Source of the DNA: JAKJGV01 sp964617565
GTDB taxonomy: Bacteria > Verrucomicrobiota > Kiritimatiellia > CAIQIC01 > JAGNIJ01
Direction of reading: 5' to 3'
Assembly (NCBI GenBank): GCA_964617565.1
Contig: CAZTYH010000088.1
Location: 1-8,956 of the forward strand
Length of the DNA: 8,956 nucleotides
Of this stretch, positions 1 through 7,727 are shown piece after piece; within the stretch, counting starts at the first letter, position 1, and each line of letters starts with the position of its first letter. The notes under the pieces are model-generated. The model was given only the letters and a program-made list of their open reading frames with translations. It did no database searches and was not told the DNA's origin. Made by a program: the position numbers and the translations under genes.

Positions 1-756
1 GACCTTGTTCAGCGTCACGACTTCGCCACCGCCGACATTGAAGACTTCGCCCAGCGCCGCATCGCGCTTTTCGAACGCGAGCAGGGTGGCATTCACGCAA
101 TCCGCCACAAACGTATTGCTGCGGGATTGCTCTCCGTCGCCATACATCGTGAACGGACGCCCATCCAGCAAGGCCCGGACCAGGATATTGTAGGCCATGT
201 CCGGGCGTTGGCGCGGGCCATAAACCGAGAAGTAGCGCAAGATAGTGACCGGCACGCCGAAATTCGCCTCGAAGGCGCGGCAGAGGTTTTCGGCGCCGAC
301 CTTGGTGACGCCGTAAGGGGAGAAGGGGGTCAGCGGCTTGTCCTCGGGCGCGCCGACCGCTTCCTTGCCGTAAACGCTTGACGTGGAAACGTGGATGAAT
401 TGCGCGGTTCCGGCGTCGCGCGCGGCCTCGAGGAGTCGCTTGGTGGCAATGATGTTGCACGAGACGTAGAGCTCGAACTCGCTCCAGCTCTTCATCAGGC
501 CCGCCATCGCCGCCTCATTGAAAACCACGTCGCAACCTTCGAGTACGGGCGCAAGTTCTGCTGTGCGCAGGTCGAGTTCGTGGAATTTGAAGCGGGGATG
601 CTCGATGAGGCCCCTGAGATTTGTTTCCTTGAGCGGGCGTGGGTAATAAGGAATGAAGGCGTCCATGCCGACCACGTCGTGACCCTTGGCCAGCAGCGCT
701 TCACTCAAGTGCGAACCTATGAATCCGGCAGCGCCGGTAACGAGACAGCGACTCAT
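1..756 (-). CDS. NAD-dependent epimerase/dehydratase, partial (C-terminus off the left edge)
   Basis: An extended short-chain dehydrogenase/reductase acting on nucleotide sugars, probably a UDP-hexose or UDP-uronate 4-epimerase, or a 4,6-dehydratase, feeding envelope polysaccharide synthesis in the cytoplasm. The first 252 residues are present and the frame is open to base 1. The start is the ATG at 756-754, with TAAGGAA (769-763) 6 nt upstream on the minus strand. Visible: the N-terminal Rossmann glycine motif TGAAGFIG (G8, G11, G14), a HVSTSSVYG strand carrying the catalytic Ser/Thr (about 124-126), the YxxxK pair Y148/K152 in SPYGVTK, and RYFSVYGPRQRPDMA (174-188), a substrate-loop signature common in GalE/WbpP-like epimerases. 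One oddity is NEAAMAG (80-86) where relatives usually have HLAAxAG. The family is certain; the exact sugar substrate cannot be settled without the missing C-terminal third. It is divergent from the phosphodiesterase gene. Confidence 0.93.
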   Translation of the reverse strand, partial: MSRCLVTGAAGFIGSHLSEALLAKGHDVVGMDAFIPYYPRPLKETNLRGLIEHPRFKFHELDLRTAELAPVLEGCDVVFNEAAMAGLMKSWSEFELYVSCNIIATKRLLEAARDAGTAQFIHVSTSSVYGKEAVGAPEDKPLTPFSPYGVTKVGAENLCRAFEANFGVPVTILRYFSVYGPRQRPDMAYNILVRALLDGRPFTMYGDGEQSRSNTFVADCVNATLLAFEKRDAALGEVFNVGGGEVVTLNKV

Positions 757-836
757 ATTCCGTTCCTTATGGCTGATATGCCCTGCGATAAAACACGATT
801 GGGGCACGACAGGCGAGCGCAAAAAACCGGAGCGGC

Positions 837-865
837 TTGCTTAGAGGGGCGATACGCTCTACATT
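837..865 (+). promoter_or_regulatory. possible sigma70-like promoter for the phosphodiesterase gene
   Basis: TTGCTT (837-842) and TACATT (860-865) are separated by 17 bp. This matches 3 of 6 and 4 of 6 consensus bases, in the short divergent gap between the epimerase and phosphodiesterase genes. If real, transcription would begin near 872, favouring translation from ATG 912 over ATG 873 unless the message is leaderless. The match is weak and could be chance. Confidence 0.25.
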
Positions 866-872
866 GATTTCC

Positions 873-2063
873 ATGCCGCCAATCACCAGAGGGCCGTTAG
901 CGGGTTTTTACATGCCGGATTACAAGCGCGGCAGCGTGGTTAATCTTCTTTCGTCCATCATCCGGTCGCGCGGGGGCCGTTCACCTCATGCCGAGTTGGA
1001 TGGGGTTCCGGCCCGATCCCTGGCGTCCGCGCGGCACGTGATCTATCTGCTGGTGGACGGGCTTGGCGAGGCGCAGTTGACCCGGTTGCTGCGGGAGGGG
1101 CGGGGGCGATCTTTTTTCGGCATGCATCCGAGGCAGGTCATATCCACCGTGTTCCCTGCGACGACGGCTGCGGCGGTCACCACGTTTGGAACGGGCGCTT
1201 CGCCGGCCGAGCATGGGGTGCTGGGCTGGCATCTGCATCTTCACGATCTCGGACTGGTCAGCACGATTCTGCTCACCTCCACGCGGACGGGTTCGCCGAT
1301 GGCGCACGAGGATTTCGATCTTGGCGAATACCTTTGTACGCCGTCGCATATCGCGACCGTGCCGTGTCGCAAGGAACTGCTTTCATGGGCGCATATTCCG
1401 CGCAGCCGTTATTCACGGGCCAACGACCCGTGGACTTTCCGGGGTGGATACCGGACGCTTACGGGGATGGTGCGGCAAGTCGCTACGCGTGCGGCGCGCC
1501 GGTCGCGAAGCGTATCTTACGTGTATTGGCCGGAATATGATTCCCATTGTCATGAGTACGGATGTTTTCATCGCAGGACCGTCAGCCATTTCATGCAGAT
1601 TGACCGGGCGCTCGCGCAGCTTGTCCGCCTGTTGCAGGGAACGGATACCGCATTGATTGTGACGGCGGATCACGGCTTGGTGGACACTTCGAATGGAGTC
1701 GAGTTGCGTGAGGTGGAGGGCTTTTACGACCACCTGGCGGCGCTGCCGTCCGGCGACGCGCGGCAGGTTCAGTGTTTTGTCCGGCCCGCGCGGGTGGAAT
1801 CATTCCTCGATCTTGTCCAAACGAAACTTTCAAGAGCCTGCGTTTGTGTGCCGGGTTCGTATCTGCTGCGCAAGCAGGCTTTCGGACTCGGTAAGCCGCA
1901 CCGCGCGCTCGAGAATCGCGTGGGGGATTACACATTGCTTGCCAGGCCGGACTATTCTTTTGCTTCCACGCTGCCCGGCGCGGAGTCTTCCTTTAACAAG
2001 GCGAATCATGGGGGCATGTCGGCGGAAGAAGTGCGCGTGCCCTTGTATGCGATTCGGTGCTGA
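873..2063 (+). CDS. alkaline phosphatase/NPP superfamily phosphodiesterase
   Basis: A metal-dependent phosphodiesterase or nucleotide pyrophosphatase (type I phosphodiesterase/NPP family), probably using two metal ions and a threonine nucleophile. Numbered from ATG 873 (396 aa), every active-site element is in place: D62 in YLLVDGLG; nucleophile T98 in STVFPATTAAAVTTFGTG, followed by SPAEHG; D223 and H227 in YWPEYDSHCHEYG; D266/H267 in TADHG; and a final metal histidine H379 in NHGGMSAEEVRVPL. There is no signal peptide or membrane segment, so it looks cytoplasmic, unlike eukaryotic NPPs and secreted alkaline phosphatases. Length is normal for the bacterial family. The start is uncertain: ATG 873, ATG 912 (MPDYKRGS) and TTG 837 are all in frame and none has a convincing Shine-Dalgarno; conserved sequence clearly begins by PDYKRGSVVNLLSS. 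The natural substrate is unknown. It is divergent from the epimerase and convergent with the diguanylate cyclase. Confidence 0.9.
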   Translation: MPPITRGPLAGFYMPDYKRGSVVNLLSSIIRSRGGRSPHAELDGVPARSLASARHVIYLLVDGLGEAQLTRLLREGRGRSFFGMHPRQVISTVFPATTAAAVTTFGTGASPAEHGVLGWHLHLHDLGLVSTILLTSTRTGSPMAHEDFDLGEYLCTPSHIATVPCRKELLSWAHIPRSRYSRANDPWTFRGGYRTLTGMVRQVATRAARRSRSVSYVYWPEYDSHCHEYGCFHRRTVSHFMQIDRALAQLVRLLQGTDTALIVTADHGLVDTSNGVELREVEGFYDHLAALPSGDARQVQCFVRPARVESFLDLVQTKLSRACVCVPGSYLLRKQAFGLGKPHRALENRVGDYTLLARPDYSFASTLPGAESSFNKANHGGMSAEEVRVPLYAIRC

Positions 2064-2081
2064 CCCACAGGTTGGTGATTG

Positions 2082-3053
2082 CTAGGCAATGGCAACCCTG
2101 TTGCCGCCGCCTTTCTTGGCTTCGTAGAGCGCCTTGTCCGCGCGACCGATCAGCTCGTGTGCTGCGAGAGCCTCGCCACCGCTGTCGGCAACGCCGATGG
2201 AAATGTGTATCCCGGCCTTCAATTCTCCGTCGCAGAACTGATGGGCATTGACCTCGGAGCGGATATGGTTGGCCAGTTGCGATGCTTCCTGCGCCGCGGT
2301 ATGGGGCATGACAATGACGAACTCGTCGCCGCCGATTCTTCCCGCCACATCGGAGGTGCGGGAGACGTCGCGGAGAAGCATAGCGAACTCGCGCAACACC
2401 TGGTCGCCGGTGAGATGGTCGAAAATCTCGTTGATCGTTTTGAGATTATCAATGTCAATCACGACGATCGAAACGGGATGTCCGAACCGGGCCGTGCTCG
2501 TGGCCGAATATTCGAGTTCTTCCTGGATTCGTTTCCGGTTGAACAATCCGGTCAGGGGATCAAGCGACGACGACTCGAGAATGCGCCGGAACGATTGCAG
2601 CAACAGCCCAGCTATGAGCGCAGCCGTTTCAACCTGCTCGTTCGCTTCCTGCTCCATGCGGCCCGCGGATCCGACGGCGAGCAAGCCGAGAAGGCGTTTG
2701 TTCACGATCAACGGCATGCTGATGAAATCGTTCACGACATCCGGGCTGTCGTCAGTGGCCGGAGCCCCGTGAATGACGACCGCGGCTTTTTGCCGGAGAT
2801 CTTCGCTGCTTGCGCCCGAATATGCGGCGAGAGATTTCTCGGCCAGGCCTTCGATGAAACTCCATCCCAGTTCGCGCCGGGTGGTGATGACCAATGCGGG
2901 GGGATCGTCCTGCGAGGCGAGGATGGCCGCCGCGTCGGCCTTGATGCATTCGGCGATATCGCCAGTAATCATGCGCAAGGCAGCCAGCAAATCCTCGGCT
3001 TCCAGCGCTTTCGCGGTTGATTCTGCCATTGCAGCAAGCAGTTCAGAGCTCAT
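2082..3053 (-). CDS. GAF-GGDEF diguanylate cyclase
   Basis: Makes cyclic di-GMP from two GTP and probably responds to a ligand bound by its GAF domain. The 323-aa soluble protein has a GAF-like domain at about 15-155 (note DFISMPLIVNKRLLGLLAVGS, 109-129), then a GGDEF domain at about 160-323. The GGDEF domain begins with the linker motif DPLTGLFNR (165-173) and carries metal Asp in VVIDIDNLK (D200) and the signature GGDEF at 241-245. An RxxD inhibitory site (R232-T-S-D235) sits exactly five residues before the signature, so product inhibition by c-di-GMP is expected. Mild departures from consensus are DIDNLKTINE, where DIDxFKxIND is usual, and FDHLTGD for YGHxxGD. There is no transmembrane segment or signal peptide. 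The start is ATG 3053, with GGAGGA (3070-3065) 11 nt upstream. The gene is monocistronic, ending 18 bp from the convergent phosphodiesterase stop. Confidence 0.95.
   Translation of the reverse strand: MSSELLAAMAESTAKALEAEDLLAALRMITGDIAECIKADAAAILASQDDPPALVITTRRELGWSFIEGLAEKSLAAYSGASSEDLRQKAAVVIHGAPATDDSPDVVNDFISMPLIVNKRLLGLLAVGSAGRMEQEANEQVETAALIAGLLLQSFRRILESSSLDPLTGLFNRKRIQEELEYSATSTARFGHPVSIVVIDIDNLKTINEIFDHLTGDQVLREFAMLLRDVSRTSDVAGRIGGDEFVIVMPHTAAQEASQLANHIRSEVNAHQFCDGELKAGIHISIGVADSGGEALAAHELIGRADKALYEAKKGGGNRVAIA
2091..2105. repeat. small inverted repeat at the cyclase 3' end
   Basis: GGCAAC-CCT-GTTGCC is a perfect 6-bp stem with a 3-nt loop, lying inside the last codons of the cyclase gene and 28 bp past the phosphodiesterase stop. 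No T-run follows on either strand, so it is not a canonical terminator, though it could stabilise the 3' end of the phosphodiesterase message. It may equally be chance within coding sequence. Confidence 0.3.
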
Positions 3054-3177
3054 GATGATCCGTATCCTCCGGGCACGTCACGAAAGGAGCTTACCCTGTA
3101 TCCGGCAAAAATGAAAGCCCGGTTGCGGAAATATGGAACAGATTGACATAAGAGTCCCGTAGGTGAATCCTGTCTGA

Positions 3178-4230
3178 ATGAGGTGCACTATGGCTCGAAT
3201 TATCCGCGCGCGATGGTTGGGTTTCGGACGTGTGATTCTGGTCCTGGGGTTGTTGACGGGCGTGGTTTTTGCCGGGTGGACGGACATGCCTCACGTCGAG
3301 GGCGTTTACAGGATTCAGCATCCCATAGAGGCCCGGGGTGATTGGGATGCATTGCGTCCGGCGGGCGACCGTATCCGCATCGCAAGTTACAACATACAGG
3401 ATTTTACCGATGCTATAAGCGACGGACCGAACCGGACGCCCGAGCGGATGGTTCGCCAGGCGCAACTGGTGGCGGAGCTTATCCGGGAAATTGACCCCGA
3501 TATCCTCGTGATGCAGGAAATTGAGAACCCGGATTCGCTGAACATTCTCAACGATGCCATGCCGGAACCATATCCGCTGGCCTATATCACGCGGTTTTCG
3601 GACGGCGGGAACCGCGAGTTGAACATTGCTGTGCTGTCCCGTGTCGCTTTGACGGGCCTGCGGGAATTGGATTTTGGAAAGCTGCGCGGTCCGGGACGTC
3701 CGCCGCGCGGAATTCTCTCTTTTGTTCTCAACCTGGACGACCAGCACAGGCTGCTGGTTTATGGCGTTCACCTGAAGGCAAACTGGGGCGAGCGTGACCG
3801 CAATATCGCCAAGCGTTTTCATGCGCTCCGGCTTGTTGCGGAAGATGCGCAACGCATTCGGGAGCGATATCCGGCATATACATGGCAGATGATGGTGCTG
3901 GGGGATGTAAACGTGGACCCGGACTCCGAGGAGTTCGCGGACGATCCGTCCTTGAAGCCGCTTAACGACTGGAGAGATCTCTGGCGCGGGAAGTCGTTGG
4001 AGGAGCGGGCCACTATTCCGACGCGCTATGGCGATCCGTCGATGGAGTTTCCTCCGGCCGCCTTCGATCGTTTCTTCATTTCACCCGAATTGGAAGCCAG
4101 TCCCTGGATTGTGGGTGACCCCGGCGTGATTCAGCGGGGCGTGGATACGCAGAACGTTTTCGTGGTGGGCGGCGAAAACGAGTTGCACGCGTCGGACCAC
4201 TACCCGGTGTTTGTGGATTTGATTCGCTGA
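3178..4230 (+). CDS. secreted endonuclease/exonuclease/phosphatase (EEP) family hydrolase
   Basis: An EEP-fold (DNase I/exonuclease III/inositol phosphatase-like) Mg-dependent phosphoesterase, 350 aa. The N-terminus has a basic stretch followed by the hydrophobic segment VILVLGLLTGVVFAG (about 19-33), so it is probably exported or anchored in the inner membrane by this segment. The catalytic set is intact: N72 in SYNIQDF, metal E114 in VMQEIEN, H198 in YGVHLKAN, D243/N245 in LGDVNVDP, D297 in FDRFF, and the terminal D340/H341 in ASDHYPV. This set is typical of extracellular nucleases and of phosphodiesterases of unknown substrate; I cannot tell which. Two starts are plausible: ATG 3178 (AGGTGA 11 nt upstream) and ATG 3190 (GAGGTG 4 nt upstream). 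It is divergent from the cyclase, separated by 124 bp, and ends 16 bp from the convergent DUF1844 stop. Confidence 0.92.
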   Translation: MRCTMARIIRARWLGFGRVILVLGLLTGVVFAGWTDMPHVEGVYRIQHPIEARGDWDALRPAGDRIRIASYNIQDFTDAISDGPNRTPERMVRQAQLVAELIREIDPDILVMQEIENPDSLNILNDAMPEPYPLAYITRFSDGGNRELNIAVLSRVALTGLRELDFGKLRGPGRPPRGILSFVLNLDDQHRLLVYGVHLKANWGERDRNIAKRFHALRLVAEDAQRIRERYPAYTWQMMVLGDVNVDPDSEEFADDPSLKPLNDWRDLWRGKSLEERATIPTRYGDPSMEFPPAAFDRFFISPELEASPWIVGDPGVIQRGVDTQNVFVVGGENELHASDHYPVFVDLIR

Positions 4231-4246
4231 AGGGTGCGACGGCTTC

Positions 4247-4642
4247 TCACTCGTACTTCTTGTGGAACTTGGGTTCCTTCGATTCGTCCGGTTTCTTCCC
4301 ATCATCTTCCGCCGATGAAGCGGATGTGGGCTCCTGCGCGGCTTGTGCTTCGGTGCCGCCGTGCGCCTGGCGCGTTTCCCAGTAATTCATGCGCAGGGAA
4401 TGCAGCGAGTCGGCAAGAACACGCTCTTCCTGCTGGTCGAGATTGCCGGTCGTTTTCACTCGCAACATTTCGAGAAAATCAATGCTCGCCTCCGCTGCGT
4501 CCAAGTGGACCTCGGTCTTGCCCGTGGCCGGATTCACCAGCTTGCCCATCTGTTGCATTGCGGAAGTCGTCAGCATGACCACCAATTGCACAAAGAGCAT
4601 CTTGTTCTGCTCGTCCTGCGTGATTCCGTTCCCTTCGCTCAT
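4247..4642 (-). CDS. DUF1844 domain protein
   Basis: A 131-aa protein of unknown function. Residues 15-90 match the DUF1844 pattern as I know it: a helical hydrophobic segment (MLFVQLVVMLTTSAMQQMG), then a turn with NPATGKTEVHLDAAEASIDFL, then LRVKTTGNLDQQEERVLADSLHSLRMNYWE. The tail (95-131) is polar, low-complexity and rich in Ala, Glu and Lys, and ends FHKKYE. The first helix is amphipathic to hydrophobic, but it is not clearly a membrane span and there is no signal peptide. It is the last gene of the minus-strand operon. Its ATG overlaps the M16 peptidase stop as ATGA (4642-4639), and a strong AGGAGAGGAG ribosome site lies within the peptidase 3' end (about 4660-4651), so translational coupling is likely. 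Family assignment is good; function is unknown. Confidence 0.88.
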   Translation of the reverse strand: MSEGNGITQDEQNKMLFVQLVVMLTTSAMQQMGKLVNPATGKTEVHLDAAEASIDFLEMLRVKTTGNLDQQEERVLADSLHSLRMNYWETRQAHGGTEAQAAQEPTSASSAEDDGKKPDESKEPKFHKKYE

Positions 4643-7305
4643 GGCAATTTCTCCTCTCCTGCCTGTTCCCTGCCGGGCAGCACCAGCGACACCGCACGAC
4701 GGTCCGGACGAAATACGAATGCAGCCGCATTACGAATCTGGTCCGCAGTCAGCGCCCGCAATCGCTCTTCCGTCGAAAACGCATGGTCGTAGCCCAGTCC
4801 GTACAATTCGTTCAACGCGCAAGTCTGTGCAAGCGCCGCGTTGTTCTGCAAGCTCATTTGATGCGCCGCGATCAGCTCTTCCTGCGCCCGCTTGATTTCG
4901 TCTTCCCGCAGTCCGTTCTCGGTTATGCGCTTGGTTTCGGCGTCCATCAGCTCAAGCACGGTGTCGGCAGCATCCTCCTGTGTCCCGGCGTAGAGGACGA
5001 ACATGCCCGGCTCGAGGCCCGGCATGACGAACGAGCCGACGTAATAAACAAGGCCCCGTTTTTCCCGCACTTCGATGCCGAGGTCCGATGAAAGCCCGCT
5101 GAGCGCGGAATCCACGACGTCCAGCGCGTCAGCGCGGGGGTCGCCGATGCGGACTCCGGGGTAGCCGGCCAGCACGATGGTCTGCTCGCGCGGCTCGCGT
5201 TTCTTTGTGCGCGCCGGAAGGTTACGCTCCGGTTCCGGTGCGGAGAGGTCAGGCGCTTCGCCGACAGGTACGGCGGCGAGAACGCGCTGTGTGAGTTCCT
5301 CGGCCTTCACGCGCGTGATGTCGCCGAAAATGGAAACCGCCATGTTCCCTGTATTCACGAGCCGGCGGTGCAGCGCGACGATGTCGTCGCGGGTCAGCTC
5401 GCGCACGGCCTGCTCAGACCCGAGCGGACTCCAGCGATAGGGGTGCTGAGGAAAGATCAGTTCGCGCAGGCTTTCCTCTGCGACGAAAAACGGCCGCTCG
5501 TATTGCTGCCGGATTCCGGCGATCTGTATGGCTCGCTGTTTTTCTAATTCCTCTTCCGGAAAAACAGATTCAAGCAGGCACTCGGCGAGCAGTTCGACGA
5601 TCTGCTTCGCATCCTCCGCGAGGCATTGGGCTTGCAGGCCGAAGCTGTTACGGCCCGCAAACGCGCTGAGCGACGCGCCGATTTGTTCGACCGTGGCGGC
5701 GATCTCTTCCGCCGAACGCGATTTCGTGCCCCGCGTGAGTAGATCGCTCATGAGCTGGGAGACGCCGTTCAGTTTCTCCGTTTCGGCCAGCAATCCGCCG
5801 CGAACGGCCACGCAGACGTAAACGAAGGGGAGCCGATGATCCTCGCGAACGATGAGCGGAATGCCGTTCGGAAGTTCAGTCTTTTGAAGGTTGGGCACAG
5901 CCGCCGTGATGGTCGTCCCGACTTCAGATTCGGTGGTTTCCGGGGAAAGAATGATCAGGGTCTGATTTTCAGGGCGCAGGTACTTTGCCACCACGTTTTG
6001 CAGGTCCTCCGCCGTCACGCGTCTGACGCTTTCAAGATAGCGCTCGGAAAAACGCGGATCCGCCGCGTAGAACTCGCCTGAGGCGAAACTGTAGGCCTGG
6101 CCCTCCATCGTTTGCAGGCTGCCCAATTCGCCCACCAGCACCATCCGGCGCGCCTTTTCCAATTCCTCATCGGAGAAAGGTTTGTCGAGCCAGCTCTTCA
6201 CTTCCTCTTCAATGGCCTGCAGGGCTGCGGACTCGTTTGAGGGCTCGAAGGTCGCGGTGATTCCGAACAGTCCGGCATCTCTCGGGGTGGACGACCATGC
6301 TGAAATCGCGTGTACAAGCCGCTGCCGCTCCTTGATTTCGTTCACGAGCCGCGAACTGCGGCCGGCGCCGACGATCGAGGCGAGGACGTCGAGGGCGGGC
6401 GCGTCGGGATGATCGAGCGATACGGTGTGAAAAGCCACGTGAAAACGTGAGACATTGTAGGCGCCGGTCTTGCGCGCGAAGCGCGGCGCGAGCTGTGGCG
6501 GTTCTGCGGGGCGCACGGTCGGCTTGCGCGCGCGCCGCGCGAAACCGCCCATCGTTTCGCGGATGCCTTTCTCGACATCGTCAGCGTTTACATCGCCGAC
6601 GACCACGACGATCATGTTGTCGGGAACGTAATGCCGGCGGAAGAACGCCACGAGGTCGTCGCGGGTCATGGTCTTGAACACGTCTTCATACCCGATGATC
6701 GGCACGCGATAGGGGTGGACGCGATAGGCGGTTTCCCAGAGCAGCTTGCCCGCCTCGCGGCGGGGGTCGTCACGGCCCATCGCCATCTCGCGCAGGATGA
6801 CATCGCGCTCGCGCTCCCATTCATCTTCCGGAAAAGTGGAGTTCATGACCGCGTCGGCCAGCACATCCAGGCCCACCCGCCAACTGCGCGCGGGGAGGGT
6901 GGTGTGGAAGACCGTCCGGTCCTGAGCGGTGTAAGCGTTGATGTTACCGCCCACGTCATTGATTTCGCGCGTGATGTCGCCGACATCGCGATTCGTCGTG
7001 CCCTTGAAGGCCATGTGCTCGACGTAGTGCGAGAGTCCGGCGCCGAGATATTCGTCTTCATCCATCGCGCCGGTGCCGATCCATATCTGTACGGCGGCGA
7101 CGGGCGCACTGTGATCCTCTTTGACAAGGCAGATCAGGCCGTTGTCGAGCACGAAGCGCCGGATGCCGGCGTTCGATCCCTTCAGTGCCGCAAGCGGCGA
7201 GGGCGACGCCTCCTGCGCGTACATAACGGGCGGCGTGAGGACGCTCACAAGCGCGAAGAGAATAAGGATTACGCCTCCGTGCTTCAGTGCGCTTTGTGGT
7301 TTCAT
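4639..7305 (-). CDS. exported tandem M16 family zinc metallopeptidase
   Basis: A pitrilysin/processing-peptidase-type zinc peptidase, 888 aa, built from two M16 halves in one chain. Residues 1-30 form a signal peptide (ILILFALVSVL core, cleavage likely after VMYA-30), placing it in the periplasm or anchored at the membrane. The N-terminal half (about 48-455) has the inverted zinc motif HYVEH (H93, E96, H97) and the distal glutamate E173 in LREMAMGRDDP, so it is catalytically competent. The C-terminal half (about 474-876) has lost the zinc motif: the matching region reads GVSQLMSDLLTRGT (514-527). It keeps the substrate-binding Arg/Tyr region EVREKRGLVYYVG (745-757, R747, R750, Y754). It therefore resembles a fused active/inactive M16B pair. 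The likely role is clearing peptides or processing exported proteins; the substrate is unknown. The start is ATG 7305, with GGAG (7320-7317) inside the upstream gene's end, 8 nt after that gene's stop. Confidence 0.95.
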   Translation of the reverse strand: MKPQSALKHGGVILILFALVSVLTPPVMYAQEASPSPLAALKGSNAGIRRFVLDNGLICLVKEDHSAPVAAVQIWIGTGAMDEDEYLGAGLSHYVEHMAFKGTTNRDVGDITREINDVGGNINAYTAQDRTVFHTTLPARSWRVGLDVLADAVMNSTFPEDEWERERDVILREMAMGRDDPRREAGKLLWETAYRVHPYRVPIIGYEDVFKTMTRDDLVAFFRRHYVPDNMIVVVVGDVNADDVEKGIRETMGGFARRARKPTVRPAEPPQLAPRFARKTGAYNVSRFHVAFHTVSLDHPDAPALDVLASIVGAGRSSRLVNEIKERQRLVHAISAWSSTPRDAGLFGITATFEPSNESAALQAIEEEVKSWLDKPFSDEELEKARRMVLVGELGSLQTMEGQAYSFASGEFYAADPRFSERYLESVRRVTAEDLQNVVAKYLRPENQTLIILSPETTESEVGTTITAAVPNLQKTELPNGIPLIVREDHRLPFVYVCVAVRGGLLAETEKLNGVSQLMSDLLTRGTKSRSAEEIAATVEQIGASLSAFAGRNSFGLQAQCLAEDAKQIVELLAECLLESVFPEEELEKQRAIQIAGIRQQYERPFFVAEESLRELIFPQHPYRWSPLGSEQAVRELTRDDIVALHRRLVNTGNMAVSIFGDITRVKAEELTQRVLAAVPVGEAPDLSAPEPERNLPARTKKREPREQTIVLAGYPGVRIGDPRADALDVVDSALSGLSSDLGIEVREKRGLVYYVGSFVMPGLEPGMFVLYAGTQEDAADTVLELMDAETKRITENGLREDEIKRAQEELIAAHQMSLQNNAALAQTCALNELYGLGYDHAFSTEERLRALTADQIRNAAAFVFRPDRRAVSLVLPGREQAGEEKLP

Positions 7306-7313
7306 CTAAGATG

Positions 7314-7727
7314 CTACTCCGTTTGTGATGTTTCGACCGTCTTCCCGGTGGGTCGGAAAGGCGCTCGGAAAGCCTGTTCGAAATCGTAGCCGCCTGCAAA
7401 ATCTTCCCTGCGGTCCTCCTCCGTTTTTCCGAGGATGCCGCTTCCGACCAGGTTGAATACAATATCTCCGAAGTCTTCACACCGGTGCACGCCCCAGCGG
7501 TTGAGTACCGTTTTTGCCATCGGCCCGTATTCCTTCAGCGCGTATTGCCGGATCCCTTCGAGGAGTTCGCCGCCCGACACATGACGCGCGCGCCCCTCGG
7601 CGGGTTTGGAGAGCATCTTGATAGTGAAGTCGAGCGCCTCGCGGATGAACAGGTAGGCGTGCTCGTCGTAGCGAGGGTCATTCTTAAGTATTTGCGCCAG
7701 TGCCTCGTTGAAAATAACTTTCTTCAT
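7314..7727 (-). CDS. Minf_1886-type conserved protein (PVC-restricted family)
   Basis: A 137-aa soluble protein of unknown function. It has the run of conserved blocks I associate with the Minf_1886 family of Verrucomicrobia and Planctomycetes: NDPRYDEHAYLFIREALDF (16-34), RHVSGGELLEGIRQYAL (48-64), EYGPMAKTVLNRWGVHRCEDFGDIVFNLV (66-94), then GKTEEDRREDF and GGYDFEQAF (100-120). It is predicted mostly helical, with no signal peptide or membrane span. The single Cys (C83) with H81 sits in the most conserved block. The variable tail after about residue 124 is polar. The ATG overlaps the HIT gene stop as ATGA (7727-7724). The upstream sequence shows no real Shine-Dalgarno, so expression probably depends on ribosomes finishing the HIT gene. 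It is the main phylogenetic marker in the window. Family recognition is from memory of the motif pattern, not a search. Confidence 0.85.
   Translation of the reverse strand: MKKVIFNEALAQILKNDPRYDEHAYLFIREALDFTIKMLSKPAEGRARHVSGGELLEGIRQYALKEYGPMAKTVLNRWGVHRCEDFGDIVFNLVGSGILGKTEEDRREDFAGGYDFEQAFRAPFRPTGKTVETSQTE

Noticed and set aside
391..867. Plus-strand open frame of 158 codons opposite the epimerase
   Set aside because: The minus strand encodes an unmistakable epimerase through this stretch; the plus frame is low-information and motif-free.
2079..3020. Long plus-strand open frame (313 codons) opposite the diguanylate cyclase
   Set aside because: It is the antisense shadow of a clear GAF-GGDEF gene in GC-rich DNA; its translation shows no family motif.
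3143..3172. Perfect TTGACA (3143-3148) upstream of the EEP hydrolase as a promoter
   Set aside because: No acceptable -10 box follows at 16-18 bp; an alternative pairing TTGCGG (3123) with CATAAG (3147) is also weak.
6631..7389. Plus-strand open frame of 252 codons opposite the M16 peptidase N-terminus
   Set aside because: It overlaps the HYVEH-containing coding sequence on the other strand and has no recognisable domain.
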